Shown piece by piece: positions 35,289 through 48,447 of a DNA stretch of 64,000 nt; position 1 is the stretch's first letter; the number at the start of each line of letters is the position of its first letter. The DNA is taken from assembly GCF_000281045.1 (NCBI RefSeq), contig NW_008246070.1, forward strand, positions 524,954 to 588,953. Direction: 5' to 3'. Under the pieces are notes generated by a model. It was not told the DNA's origin. It did not search any database and saw nothing but the letters and a program-made list of their open reading frames with translations. The position numbers were made by a program, and so were the translations under genes. This DNA is from Saprolegnia diclina VS20. Taxonomy: Eukaryota > Oomycota > Saprolegniomycetes > Saprolegniales > Saprolegniaceae.

Positions 35289-38200
35289 TTAGTCGCCCAT
35301 CGTGCTGAATGCAGCACTCGAATGCGACGTCGTGCTGCCACGACGCTCGGTCGACTCGCGCCGGCCATGGCTCTTGCGGTTGTCCCGTCGACTGTTGTTG
35401 TTGTTGTTGCCCTTGCCCAACTGAGCGGACTCGCGTCGCGCCACGGGTACATCTGAGCGCTCGACCACTTCCTGATCTTCGCGCTCGGCCTCTTCGTCAA
35501 GCTCGCGCTCCGTGTGCATCCATTCGTCGCGGCACTGGTCAAAGTACTCGGGGAAGCGCTCCATGAGCAGATCAAAGTCGTCAAAGTAGAGGAGGAAGCA
35601 CTCGCAGTCGCAGTTGGCGATCGCCGTGTACTCACGCCCACGATCTTCAAAGAGCGACCGGCCGCCAAAGAGGCTGCCCTGAAATTTCTCGAGCGGCGTC
35701 TTCTTGGCCGCGAGAACGGTCGTGCCGCCGACGTTGATGAAGTAGAGGACCCGACCGACGTCGCCGACCTACCTCCGTAGTTAGTCGACCACCCATACTA
35801 CTTGACGAACCTGGTAGATGAGGTCGGCGTACACAAACTGCTCGGTTTCGAGCACCGTGACAAGCGATCGCAAAAAGACTTCGTGGGCCGTCGCCAGGAA
35901 CGAGAGGCTGAGCAACATGCTGCGCTTGACGTGCATCGCAATGTCTTCCTTCATTTTCGGCGAGAGCGTCGAGAGGATCTCAAACTCGGTCTGTCCTTGG
36001 CTCCGCTGCCATAGCGACCGAAAGACACCGGACGTTTGCACGAAGAACTCGAACGGGAGCCGGCGATAGTTGAAGAACGTTGAAATGTCGATCATTTTTT
36101 GCTCAAACTTCATTCGCATCGCGAGGTGCTCTTCCATCAAGCCCGAAAGAACGCCCGTGAGGAGCCCGAGGACGGTGATGGCAATCACGATAAAGGCGAC
36201 CGTGAGATACGTCTCGAGCACGTTCGTGCTCACGACGTCGCCAAAGCTCTGGCTCGTGAGCGACGACGTCGCATAGTAGAGCGCCACGAGGTAGACATTG
36301 AGGCTCGTGAATCGCACGTGGTTGGAGAGCAAGAGATGGATGATGGGCGTCGGGCTCAGCGGCAGCTTGGTCGTGCCATTGACGTAGCCCGTGGCGACGA
36401 GCCAGGACGGCGACTGCGTCTCGGTCAAGAGGTTGAAGGCCGTGAAGAACCACACGCACGCCATCCAGTGCGCGGCAAGGAAGAGCGGCATCAAGAACGA
36501 GCAGACAAATTTGACGAGCACCTCGTGGTGCCGCGTCGATGGGAACCGCCCGAGGAACCGCTGTAGCGTCGAGGTGAGCGCGGGGTAGTGCACGATGCGC
36601 ACCATCTTGTTGAGTCGGAGGAGCGATGCGACTTGCCAGCGCGCGTGGCCGTCCACGGGCAGCAGTAGCGCAAGGAACTCGAGCGGGAGGAGCGCGAAAA
36701 GGTCCATGGCAAGGCCGCCGTGGCGCCAGTACCGCCGCCGCACGAGCGCCCGAGAGACTTGGAGTTCGCCGGCCTTGAACTCGTAAAAGTACTGAAAGCG
36801 CAGGACAATGTCCACGAGGCAGAGACCGTCGAGGAGGTACTCGGCCGCAAACCACCCGATCGCAAGCGGTGACCACTCGAGCACAAAGCACGCGCGAAAC
36901 GGCAACGCGCACGCAAAGTAGATGGTTGCTGCGAGGCAGCCGAGGTCCCAGATCTCACGGAAGCGCGAGTGGGGAATCAAGTATGGCGGCGGCGGTGGGT
37001 CATGGTGCCAGATGGTAAGCGTCTCGAGCGTCATCTGCGTCGTAGCGACGCCAACCTCGTCTTGGCGCCCGCGCTTGCCCCCGAGCATGGACCCAAACGA
37101 CCGCTTCGTGAACGAGTTCTTCTTGGGTGGCAGTATGGTCGCTTGCTTTTGCTGTTCTTCGTTGCGGAGCCGCACGAGACTGGCCAAGGCATCACCAGCT
37201 AGTGCACCCGTGACGCTCGGTCGTATCTCGGTCGATGGGATGGCGGCTTGCTGCCGCGCAAAGGTGATGGCGGTGTGCCATGCTGCCGTGCTTTTGGTGT
37301 GGATGTCGCGAAGGATGAGGGCTTTGATCTTGACGGGCGCGGGCTTGCCGCCGGATCCGACACCGAGGTTGCGCGTAATGGCGACGATCGCGCGCTTCAT
37401 GGCCGCGACGTCGGCCTGCACCTCCTTCTTGATGCGCCACTCGACTTCAACGCGCGTTTCGAGAGGCCACATGCCCTCCCATTCCGAGAGCGGAAGGCAA
37501 AGCACTTCGCTGCATTTGACAGCGCGAATACTGTAGCTGTAGCGCATGTCGAGGAAGAAGGCGTCTTCGCCAAACACAACGCCTTCGTCCACCGGCGCAA
37601 ACACCAACATGTGGGACTTGAGGTACTTCTCTGCGCGACCGCGCTTCATGATGAAAAAGTGCGTCGCGACGTCGCCTTCCAGCACCATGTCGTCACCGGG
37701 AAGATACAGTTCTTGGCTCAATTTGGCAGCAATGCCGTAGATTTGCGCTAATGCATGAAACGTCAACAAAAATGATATGTCACGATGACAGACCAGGCTG
37801 TAGACCGGTAAAGTACGGCACACTGCGGACCCATGTCGTGTAGAGATCCTTGAAGAGGTCGAGGCGCAAGTGGTGTGGGAGATCCCCAAACACCTCGTGC
37901 GCGTCGATGCCCTTGCTACAGTCGTGCTGAAAGCGTAAGAAGAGCTTGCCGCGCTCGAGGAGCATGTGCGGCAGCTTCTTGGACCGCGCGTACTTTTTGA
38001 AGCGCTCAATGTGAAACTCGAGCTCCCGCGTGTCCTACGAACGCAAGTGAGATATCTGCGATGCTGCTACTCGATCGATCGACGTCCGTAGTACCTTGCT
38101 CGCATTGTAGATGGACGTTGAGGTTTGGCCAATGACGATGCCGAGGAAGAGGACGCCGACAATTGCGACGGCGCAAAACCACAGCGTCTCGGCGAGCAGC

Positions 38201-41200
38201 GTGACTTCAATGTCCATAAAGTCGAACGAACTTAGCTACACATAGTGCTCCGTGAACAGTGGATACAGAATATATAGACGTACGACGCCGAGGCCCCAGT
38301 AGAACGCGCGGAGGTAGAGGATGCCGACCTCGTGGTGGTGCTCATGGATCACCTTGTCGTGCAGATACCAAATGTGGTGCGGCTCGTGGCCGTGCGCGAT
38401 CGCGGCCTCAACGTCGGTGGTCGACACAAAGTACAAGCCCGCGCCTGCGATGTGCGAGCCAAGGACGAGCACGATGAGGAGCTTGAAGAGCTCAAGGTAC
38501 TCGGCGATGCGGTCGGCGCTCACATGTTCGTGGATGTAATGGGAGATGTCGGCCCAGAGTGACCGAAGGTCCATGCAGCGCACAAGGCGCGGGAGACGGC
38601 ACAAGGTCATGATTTTGTAGTCGCCGACGTAGTAGAGAGGAAGACTCCCGACCACGTCGAGCTTGAAGCTGCGCGATTGGAGGTAGTGCCACCGGATGCA
38701 CGACACTTCCGTCACCTACGCACCGTCGTCACGCGTCCAAAACAGGAGAGAAAGTACCTGGTCCCCGTACCGGTCGGAGAAGGTGAGGTGGTTGAACTTG
38801 ATGTACATGTCGACGACAAAGATGACGTCGGTCGCATAGTCCAGCATGGAAAAGATGTCCATGATCGCGGGCTTTGGCACCATGAGAAACGCAATGCGAT
38901 ACGCAATCGAGATGAAGTTGTAGAGGACCGCGACCAGCATGACGCACTCCCAGACGCGGTAGGCGTTCATGCCCGGGTTCACGTACAACAAGCGCATCGT
39001 CGGGTCCGAGAAGAGACCCTTGCTGTTTGCCCGGTGCATCGAATGTCGAATCTACAACGAGATAGATGTATAGCGATAGTCCAGATAGGAGGTACCTTGC
39101 GACGGTCGAGGTTGGAGCGAATGCTAGCCAGCCACGCAAACTCCTTCTTCATGACTAGGACCGACTGCGCCTCAATGTCCTCCATGGACCCTTCGAGATG
39201 CTTGGCGATGTCGTCAAAGTCGAGCTTGTGCAAGACGCTGACATCGATCGACGGACTCACGACGGTGGCAGTCAGCGGGTACGGCGTCCGCGCCAGAAAC
39301 TGTCCCTCGCCAATGCAAGCGCCTTCGTGGATGACCATCACTGGTGTCGGAACGCCGTTGATGGGCAGTGTGAGCTCGACTGCACCGCGTGTGATGATGT
39401 AGAGCTCGTCACCGACGTCGCCCGCCCGCACGAGCACCTCGTCCTTTCGGTACGACCGGTGCGCCATGATCTCGTAAATGTGCTTGAGCTCGTTCTTGTC
39501 AATGTCTTGAAGCAGCTGGATGCTTGCAACAGCCTTTGCATGCAAATACGACTGGATCGCCTGGCGGAGGTTGTCGGGCAGCGGCTCGAGCGCTGTCAGA
39601 ATCTGCTGCTCGGTCGACGACGTCCAACGGTGTTTGAAGTAGCTGCTCACGTCCCGGTGCACTTGACGCGAGACCCCTACGATGATGCATATAGATCGAT
39701 ATCCCATTGTGGCATCTACCTTCCGCGTGCATGAAGCGGTGCACGAGCTTGAGGTGTTCGTCTTTGGCTTCGGTCGCGGCGTTCATGCGCGTGACAGCGT
39801 TGACAAGCGCGCCAATGGCGCCGTAGTTGAGGATGCTGCCAACAAAGATCCACGCAAACATGTAGACGCACTCGACGACCGTGAACGGGAAGATGGAGCC
39901 AAACTGGACGGTCACAAGACTCACGACGCTCCAGTAGAAGGCGCGCACATAGTCGCTCGAGACTTGGAATTCGACATTGTCGTAGAGGAGCCACGTGCAA
40001 TTGTTGAACGACCGCGCCATCTCGAGACACTGCGTGCGCGTAAAGTCGTTGGCGTCGAATTCGTCGTGCTCCAGCATGCTGTCGCTTTTCCACGTCGCGA
40101 GAAGGTACCAGAGGCACGAGCTAATGTGGCACACGATCGGAAGACAACAGAAGAGGTACACGATCACAAAGGTGGTGTCGTTGACTTGGAGCTTCTTGAG
40201 GACCCGGTTGATCGTCGGCAGCAAGTGGCGCATGCGCAGGAACCGAATCCACTCGCACATGTGCAGCACCAAGACGGCTTCGGTGTTGGCATGCTTGAAG
40301 CTCAGCGGAAGGCAGTCGACGACGATCGCAAACGGGAGGTTCGAAATGTAGTCGAGCACCATGCCATGCTCCTTGTAGTAGAGAAAGATGCTCCGCCGAT
40401 CGGTCACGACGCGCTCGTCTTGGACAAACGCAAAGTAGCGCGACTGAAAGATGACGTCGCTAAAGAGAAACACATCGAGCGTCGTTCGAATCGCAAAGAG
40501 CGAGTAGGTGATGTCGTCAACGCGTGCAAAGCAGAGCCGGTACGGAATGTCGATCGCAAAAAAGAGGAGGGCGACCATGATGCCCCACTCCCAGTACTTG
40601 CGGAAGCGCGACGTTGGCATGAACCACGCGTCCGCGGCCTGAAACTTCTTCATCGCCACGTGCGACAAGGACGACCGCTGCGACGTGACGAGGTACTCGC
40701 GGACACCGTCGACGATCGCGTTAAACGTAATTTGCTTGGCGTCCCAGCGCAAACAGACGTCGTAAATGTCTTGGCGCGTCAGCGTATACACGTCGCAGTA
40801 CGTCTCGGCGCGGGCGCGGACCGTCGCCGTGTGCTCGGGCACGAGCATCGAGAGGCCAAAGTACTGGCCATCGAGGATCTAACGCAGCGTTTTGAATCGA
40901 GCACAATGTCATGACAGGATCGTACGTAGCTGTGCACGTCGTCGGACTTGGCATGCATGATCGCGATGCGGCCGCGGCCCATGAGATACAGCTGCTCGCA
41001 GCGCTCGTCGTACAAAACCCAGTCGCGGGGCGAGTAGCTCTGCCGGCGCATCTCAAACACGAGCCGGTTGATGATGTGGACCGGCTGCACGCGCAGTATC
41101 GGGACCTACCATCGAAACGCCGTGAGTCGCCAAGAGGGAAATACGACTATGTACAGCTTTGAGCAGCCGGACGCGAAGGTGATGGAGGAACGTGGTTTGA

Positions 41201-42747
41201 ATGTGCGACGGCAGCGACGCAACGATCGTACCTTCTTGGATGCCCCGCTGCGCAGTCCAGAAATGCTCGTAAAAGTCGAGCACCTTGGCTTTGATTTCCG
41301 CCGAGACGCGCTTGTCGACGAGAAACTAGACCGGATACTTGGATACTTGGATAGTCTTGTCTCGGTACCTCTTTGATGTCGTCGACCTTGTCGCTAAAGT
41401 GGTTGCGCCGGCTGTTTTGGCATTCGAAGAGGAAGACAAAAGCCGAGACGACGCCGACAAACGCAATGTACCGACCGACTTGAATCAAAATGACAAAGAC
41501 GCGCTCCAAGTTGGTTTCCGGAATCAAAAAGCCGTAGCCGGCGACGACGAGCGAGTAGACGTACGTGTGCAGTAGCTTGGGCCCTGCCGATCGATCAGTT
41601 AGTACATTGGAGATACTGTGTGCATCGTCGTACCGACAATGCCATTGCGGGCGGCCCACGACGTGCCGACGTCGCACGCATTGCTCTCGTAGCCGCACTC
41701 GATGTGGTTGATCAACATAAAGGTGCACGCATACCAGTGCATCGCCACAAAGTTGAGCGCCACGCACAGGATGAGGAGCGACATGCCGGCGTTGTGAAAG
41801 CCCTTGAGTCGCTCGTTCTCCGCTAACGACCGCTTGAGCGCACGGGCAACGCGCGGTGCCATCTCGGCGCGCAATAGCATCGGAATACACGTGACGTGGA
41901 GTAAATTCGGAGCGTAGATGCTTGCGAGTTGGAAGGGAATGAGCGCAACGAGCTGCATGAATACGTGGGCTTTTCGAATCGCGCGGCCCGAGTCCCACGA
42001 CGCGCTGAGGAGGAACTCGGGCTTCATGCTCGCCTCCTTGGACATGAACGACGATCGGCGCCGAAGCGACTCTTGGCGCGTCATGCTAAACTTGACGATC
42101 GCTGCTTGGGCGTTGGTTGTGTGCCGCATCATCGAGAAGACGTCGATGGTCCGCGGCTTGACCGTAGCGACCTTGCGCCGGTCGACAAGCGAGTGCACGA
42201 GACTGCCGACCGCGATACCGTAGGCCAGCACGTCGCAGGCCGCGAGAAGGTACAGCGAGAGCCACCATGTTTTCGACTTGCCAGCTTCGCCATCGTACGG
42301 GTCGTAGAGGAACCCGACCCGGTACGGGACGCTAAAGAGGATGTAGAGCTGATGGACCATCTCAATGCTGACGATGGCGCCGACGCCGAGCCGCGCTTGA
42401 AGCGCAAGAAACGCGTCGAGCAGCCGGTTGTAGCGCGACCGTCGGCGGCGCGAGCGGGACCCGCCCCCGCGGCTCGAGAAGGCGGTCGTGTTGGACGAGC
42501 TGACCCACGAGACGTGGCGGCCAACTAGGCGAGAAATGATCACTGGCAAGAGCGACACGATAAGTCGGAAGCGCTCGTAGCGGAGCTGGAAGCGACTCGC
42601 AAAGGTCGAAGCCGACCTATGATTGTCATCGAACGGTGCGACGGCTGTCCCCACCTTGGCCCGGAGCTTCTTGAAGCTCGGCTCCTTCTTGGGCGGCTCG
42701 GCCCACGCCGCCTGGCGCGACTTGACCGGACGCACCCCTCGGCCCAT
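35289..42747 (-). CDS. Four-repeat (pseudotetrameric) CNBD channel B
   Basis: Twelve exons give 2,310 residues; introns (complement) 35769-35810, 37748-37805, 38035-38094, 38236-38283, 38716-38757, 39052-39095, 39677-39719, 40879-40925, 41106-41154, 41326-41368 and 41584-41633. Four channel units, each 6-TM plus C-linker plus CNBD. Pores near residues 384 (VVAGYGF), 883 (TVQFGS), 1380 (no filter) and 2003 (SQSFGD). S4-like segments include LCRLPRLVRCM and LLRLNKMVRIV, near-identical to channel A units 3 and 4. CNBD cassettes diverge: unit 1 has YFGLSML rather than FGE, unit 2 CIGEGQF, unit 3 VFGEDAF, unit 4 LFGGRSL; none shows the standard PRxAT. Ligand binding is therefore doubtful. The C-tail carries an Asn run. 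Diverged paralogue of 8347-16324, with the same unit order. Confidence 0.88.
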
Positions 42748-43158
42748 GCGTGGAATTCCTGATTGAAGCGAAGGACCGCCAGAGCAGTTGCCAAGCTATT
42801 TATACGGCGTTAAAGTTGGTGGCAAAACGCCCGGTCATTGCAGCGTGGAGGTATCGGCTCAGGAGTCTCGTCACAAGCCCTGAAGCTAGTCAATGCGCCT
42901 ACTGTTCCCGACTGCGTTCTCTTTGAGGCATTGGTGGTCGACATGCAAGGTGCAGCTTCGTGCAAGACAGCTAATTAACTAGTTGGATCCATGAGTTGGA
43001 TCACCATTGTGGTGGTGGTTTCTTTCGTATCTTTTCCTTTAGTTGTTTTGGTAGTTGTTCCGATCTCAGTCGATTGGTCCATGTTTAGTCGTTTAGTCGA
43101 TGGGCGCTGCTTCGAACTTCGTGTCAACGACCAATGGAAACGCGCGTGATTTGCTTTC
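42748..43158. other. Intergenic, divergent promoter of channel B
   Basis: Contains abutting GTTTAGTC copies (43083-43098), the reverse complement of the GACTAAAC repeat at 24405-24460, and one ATTGG box near 43073. No gene. Confidence 0.5.
43083..43098. repeat. Two abutting GTTTAGTC copies (reverse complement GACTAAAC)
   Basis: GTTTAGTCGTTTAGTC reads GACTAAACGACTAAAC on the minus strand. The same octamer core forms the array at 24405-24460. Both lie in divergent intergenic regions. Confidence 0.7.
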
Positions 43159-44023
43159 ATGCTGGTGGTGTCGGGTCTCGGCCGGCGCGCGCTGCGTGGG
43201 CCCTTCGCCTCGCGCATGGCCATGTCGTCCTACATGTACGCGTCCGTGTGCTCGTTCTTCTTGAGCTCACGAGGTACATTTCTTCGCAGCACGAACGCGC
43301 CCGAGCCAAAGTACCAAGTGCGAACCGTTGACACGGTCATCTTTGAGTCGAATGCCAAGTGGCCCAAGTACATTGGGAAGGGCAGTGCGATCCAGATGTA
43401 CACGACGGCCGCGCTGAGCGCACAGATCCTCGTGACGCTTCCCGAGTCGGCATCCCTGCTCGAGGTCCGTAGCCTGCGCTTGGTTGCCTTGGGTGCACAA
43501 CTTGTCAACTTGTGCGTCATAGAAAGTCGCCACGGCGGGGCCTTTGGTCAGCTTGTCGGGTACCTCACTCATCGCGTCCTCTTGGCATCTCATCCCTTGG
43601 ACTTCTTAGCGGTCATCTTCTTTGGCGCCAAGTACCTCGGTGAGCGCGTGATCACGAACGTGACGTCCTGCCGCACGATCGGCGAGCGCGGTCCGTCTCT
43701 CGCATGTCGGCAGGTTGTCTTGACATGTCGTATTAGATGAGTTTTTGAAGGTTCAAGTCGCGGGCGGTCTTCGCCCCAAGACGTTCCAGTGCTACCCCAA
43801 GGGTACGACATCGAGCGACAGCGACCACTTCAATGGGATGCTAGATATGAAGCTCGTCGCCAAGGACGAGAAAGGCATGTGCACTGTCAAGATCCAGCGC
43901 ACGACGTTTTGGCTCGACACGAGCAAGGCGTCCGTGCTCCAGGAGCAGTCGCTCAAGATCCTCATGGACGGGAAGCCGCTCCTCGTGCGCAAGGGCAAGG
44001 TCAAGAAGGCAGCGCGTGCTTGA
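43159..44023 (+). CDS. Small two-span membrane protein, probably mitochondrial
   Basis: Four exons (introns 43465-43522, 43560-43609 and 43691-43736) give 236 residues. The N-terminus is Arg/Ser-rich like a mitochondrial presequence. Two hydrophobic spans follow: GSAIQMYTTAALSAQILVTL and VATAGPLVSLSAVIFFGA. A soluble C-terminal domain of about 105 residues ends in a Lys-rich tail. I do not recognise the family; the layout resembles small inner-membrane assembly proteins such as the TMEM186/TMEM223 type, but this is weak. A further 54-bp in-frame GT..AG segment (43236-43289) could be an intron, giving 218 residues. Confidence 0.6.
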
Positions 44024-44073
44024 GCATGAAATAATGTCATACATTGCACACAGTAAGGACGGATGATGAAAGT

Positions 44074-46377
44074 CTACTCGTCGTCATCGTCGCTCGACGA
44101 ATCATCGTCCAAGAGGTACATGCTCGTGGCCGCAAACCCGCTGGTCTTGGTCGGCGCCGGCTCGTCGTCGCTCTCGGATGCGTCGTCGTCATTCTCGTCA
44201 TCCGAGGCGGCGTGATTCGTCGGCGCCGCGTGCACTGTGTTGAGCTTGGCGACAGCGTCGTAGCCGCAGTAGTGCTTGTTGTCCGCGCCGTCAAAGTACG
44301 CACCATTGTACTGCGGCGGGTAGAAGAAAAGCGGCAAAATACCGTCCATGCAGTCGCGGATGAGCTCGGCGCCCGCGCGGTGGTGGTCGGGGCGGCCACG
44401 GCGGTCGGTCTTGTATCCCTTCTTCTCCGCATAAGCTTCGCAGAGCGTCCACGGCGACCAGTCCTACAGGTTGAATGAATGCAACACGAAGCGGCAGTCG
44501 TCGGCACATACGAGGGGCTCGTCGACGCCGTCAAAGTGCTGGACCCGGGGCACGAGGTGCAGGATGTCCTCGAGGGCGCAATGCTCGGCCAAGTAGCGCA
44601 CGGCCGAGTACGGCTCGCGGATCTACGACAGGATCAATGTGGAGGACGTAGACGACGTCAAAACTCCACCTGCGCGTACGGGAAGAGGCCGCAGAGCTCC
44701 TGCATGTGCTTGGGCACACCGACAAAGGGAAAGACGAGACCGGGGCAATCGCAAATGCAGATTTCGGGCGCCACAAAGATGGTTTGGAGACGCTTCGTGT
44801 GCCCCGGGGTGTGCGAGACGGACACGAGCTTCTTGCCCGCGAGCGCGTTCAGGACACTCGACTTGCCGACGTTCGGGTGGCCAATGAGACCGATCGTCGT
44901 CACTTGCTTGGCGGCAATCTCTTCGGCCGTCGGCTCGGGCCGCGCATCCAGAAACACGACCTTGTGCTTGACGTGGCGATGGACGTCCTTGTTGCACCCC
45001 GCGCAGAGACGCACGTCGCGGAAGAGGTCCGAGCAGTCCGAGCAAACCGCGACGGGCTCGTCTTGACCGCAGTAGTCGCACACGTCGTCGAGATGTTCGG
45101 GGGGCGTCTGCGCCTTCTTAGCCTTCTCGGCCTTGACTTTGCGACGGGCGCGGCGGGCCGGCGTGTTGGTCGCGTGAACACCAGCGTCCACATCCTCGTC
45201 TTCGTCGTCTTCGTCGAGCACCGAGTAGATGATCTCCTGGGCGCGGTCCGCAGGAATCCCACAACCCACGAGGATGCCAATCGCGCCTTGCACTGCGGAC
45301 GAGTCGCCGACCTTGAGCTTTTCGCTAGTATTGTTGTCGATAAGCTTGATATATTGATACACAACGAAAAAAGTGCTGTACCTGAGGACCTTGCGGCGAC
45401 CCGCGAGGTCGACTTGGTCGTGGATCGACTTGGAGCGCGACGAGAAGAAGAGGAGCTGGGCTTTGGGAAAGCGCTTTTGGAGAGAATCGCGCCAGCACAC
45501 GGTGAGCTCCCACGGGATCAAGTCGATCTTGTTGAGGACGATCATGAGCGGGCGACGGAGCGTCTCGGTGATGTAGTCGTACACGGACGGCGGGATGTGG
45601 AGCAGCGGGTTGCGAATGTCGGCCACAATCACCATCTAGCTCCATGTTAATTTCTATCAATGGACAGAGGCAAAGCCGTCGTACGTGCGTCGACCGTTCG
45701 AAGACGCGCCAGAGCTCGCGCCACACTTCGAGGTTGTGCTCAAAGTGGTTGAGCTCTTCGGGCTCGTACTTGTTGTGGATGTTGGCGAGCCAGTTGTCAA
45801 ACATGATGCTCTCGTTGTCTTGCACTAGGACGAGGATACGTGAGCGATACCAGATGAGATTGTAGTGCAGCGTACCGCGCTCCTTGGACTGCTTGTAGGT
45901 CCACTCGGGGCGCTGCGGGAAGTTTAGGAGCGGGTCCAGGTTGAGCTCGGTCCACAGCAGCGGCTTGTTGCGCTTGGCCATATCGAGCGGGTACTGGCCT
46001 TCCATGATGCGCAGCTGAATTTGCTCCTTCGTTTCCTTGACAAAGAAGGACGAGAGCTGCTTCTCGAGCAGATCCTTGCTTTGGCGGCCGAGCGCGACCG
46101 TGAGCTTGAGGTTAGCCGTACGAATGCCCTGCAAGTTGTCCGTGTCCAAGGCCTCTTCGCTGCCATCGACGAAATGCGCGTCGAGCGCGTCGATTTGATC
46201 CTTGCGCGCCTTGACGCGCGCCTTCTTGTCGCGCATCTGCTGCTTCTTCTGCTTGCCGCTGAAGGACGAGGCCGGACCCTTGGCCTTTTCGATGCGCTTG
46301 GCCTTGAGCGCGTCGATCTCGTCGCGCTTGCGCTGCATGAGCGTCGCCTCCTGGAGGCGCTTCGCCATGCCCTCCAT
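44074..46377 (-). CDS. GNL1: GNL1-type circularly permuted GTPase with zinc-finger insertion
   Basis: Five exons (introns complement 44464-44511, 44623-44669, 45325-45381 and 45636-45684) give 700 residues. G motifs come in permuted order: NKID (VLNKIDLIPWE) before Walker A (IGHPNVGKSS) and DCPG. The IVADIRNPLLHIPPSVYDY and DWSPWTLCEAYAEKKGYKT stretches are GNL1 hallmarks. Between the G4 and G1 motifs sits a Cys/His-rich segment (CDYC, CSDC, CAGC, HRHVKH) that looks like a B-box-type zinc finger, not part of the standard family. The N-terminus is Lys-rich; the C-tail is Asp/Ser-rich. Likely nucleolar or cytosolic ribosome-biogenesis GTPase. The 57-bp intron is in frame and may be optional. 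Confidence 0.87.
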
Positions 46378-46748
46378 GATGCTCGCGATGATTGTCAAAA
46401 TCCAGGAACCGCTTTCTTTCATTGGCCCACGCGCCAATCGAATTCCACGCTCGTCGTTTTAATCGGGCGACATACAAACACCAAGATATCAAGGCGATAC
46501 TGACAAAAAAACAAATAGACGGCGTGACAGCCAATCAGTGCGCGCCATGGCGCGAGTATCGCCCAATCAAATGAATGTATGCCCAAGCAGCCACACGTCG
46601 CCACGCGCTGGGACGCTGTGTCATTAAACTATCTTGTTGTTTGTATGTAGTCGGCGGGAATGCAAAATAATAATACACACGAGCCCAAACCAGAGCCAGG
46701 TTCGTATCCGGATACGGGGCCGGCCGCAGTTCCATTCACGGCCGCCTC
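46378..46748. promoter_or_regulatory. Divergent promoter with clustered CCAAT boxes (GNL1/ataxin-2)
   Basis: Four ATTGG/CCAAT cores in about 145 bp: near 46422, 46434, 46531-46535 and 46563-46567. The third is a GCCAATCA, the reverse complement of the TGATTGGC element seen in other divergent regions of the window. No gene. Confidence 0.5.
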
Positions 46749-48447
46749 ATGTCGTCGACCAAGGGGAAGAAGAAGGCAAGGTACACCTCAAGATGCAACA
46801 CATGGCCCCAAGTTGACACCTGTATGTGCACCTCTATAGTCCTGCTGCTCCTGCGAGCACGACCAAGTCCAGCTTGCCGCCAGGATTCCAGACGGCTCCT
46901 GCGGCATCGCCGACGCCGACGGCCTCCGCGGACGAGCATCAAGCGCGCATTCTTCGCCACCGCGCCTTGTACATCTTCCGCTTCTACGTCGTACGCTTCA
47001 TCATATCCGTGGCGCGTGCGTCATGTCTCGATGGGTAGGGCCGCAACGTGGAGGTGACACTTCGCGACAAGTCCAAGTACGCTGGCGTCTTGCACTGCAT
47101 TGACCCGGACGAGTTTACCGTCGTCTTGAAGAACACACAGCGGTTGACAGAAGACCCGTCGTCGCCCTTCAACAGCGGCAGCACCTTTGTGATCCAGCAC
47201 TTCCTGCTCGCGCACCTCACGTCGCAGGGTCGGTCCGAGTACCACCAGGACGCCGGCGTCGCCCAGCGCCTCCCGTACAACTCGGGCACGTTCCAGACGG
47301 ACACGGACATCTCGAACAACCTCAAGGCGCATCTCTTCGGGCGTGAGCTCCAAGCAGCGTCGTCGTGGCTCGACCCGACGCTCGACAGTGGCGACCTCGA
47401 GCGCGGCAGCAACAAGGTCCCAACATCTTCTCCATCCGCTCCAAGTCTTATTGCATGCATTTAGAACTGGAACCAATTCGAAGTCAACGAAAAGCTCTTT
47501 GGCGTCACGTCCACGTACGACGAGAACATTTACACGACCAAGCTCGAGAAGACCAAGATGACGCAAGCGCAAGTGCGCGCGGCCGAAAAGATGGCGCGCG
47601 AGATCGAGTCGCAGACGTCGTCCAACTTTCACCTGCTCGAAGAACGCAACGCGGCAACGGGACGCGATGAAATCGACGAAGAAACGCGGTACAGCTCTGT
47701 CGTCCGGTCTGGCCCCAACTCGACCGAGAAGCGTGCGCCCACCAATGGAAAGTGCTGGCCTCTCACGCATGTGTAGCTACGGCCTGGCAGCGTGGCTCGA
47801 ACGCATATGTGCCCCCGGCACTGCGGACCAAGCAGGACGCGGCTCCGAAAGCGAAGTCGCCCGCACACGCTGCGGCGCCGGTCAAGTCGCCCAGCAACGC
47901 ACCTGCGGCATTGCCCAAGGAGCCGGTCAAGAAGCCCGAGTCGCCCAAGAAGCCCGAGTCGCCCAAGAAGACTGAACCGATCTCGAAGCCGGAATCGCCC
48001 AAGAAGCCTGCGTCGCCCGCACCAACGGCGGCTACCCCGGTGCAATCAACGCTTGTCTCGCTGTTTGCTCAACCCTCGTGCTTGCATTAGAAGGAGGAGC
48101 CCAAGGCGCCGGCCAAGAAGGGTCTCAACCCGCTCGCCAAAGAGTTCAAGCTCAACGCGTCGGCTGCGGCCTTTACGCCCAGCCGGTCGTATGCGCCGCC
48201 ACCCGTGCAACCGCCGCCAACCTACGCGCCGCAGAACGGCGGCTACTACGAAGGTGACGACGAGATGCCGCCGTACGTCAACCAGTACGGCATGCCCATG
48301 ATGATGCAGCCGCCCATGTACCCGCCGCCCATGTACAGTGGGAACGCCGGCTACGCGATGCCGCCGCCGCCACCGTACCACGGCTACCACCCGCCGCCGT
48401 ACGACAAGGACCACCGCCCGTACGCGCAGCCGCCGCTGCCGCGATAA
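46749..48447 (+). CDS. ATXN2: Ataxin-2/PBP1 homologue
   Basis: Six exons (introns 46781-46839, 46991-47038, 47417-47464, 47733-47776 and 48040-48090) give 482 residues. An Sm-like fold (NVEVTLRDKSKYAGVLHCI) is followed by the LsmAD domain (NWNQFEVNEKLFGVTSTYDE), then RGSNAYVPPALR, a Lys/Pro/Ser repeat region (KPESPKKPESPKK), a PAM2 motif for the poly(A)-binding protein MLLE domain (LNPLAKEFKLNASAAAFTP) and a Pro/Tyr/Met-rich tail. Ataxin-2 proteins bind poly(A)-binding protein, act in translation and stress granules. The last intron's donor could instead be at 48055. Both splice forms keep frame. Confidence 0.85.
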
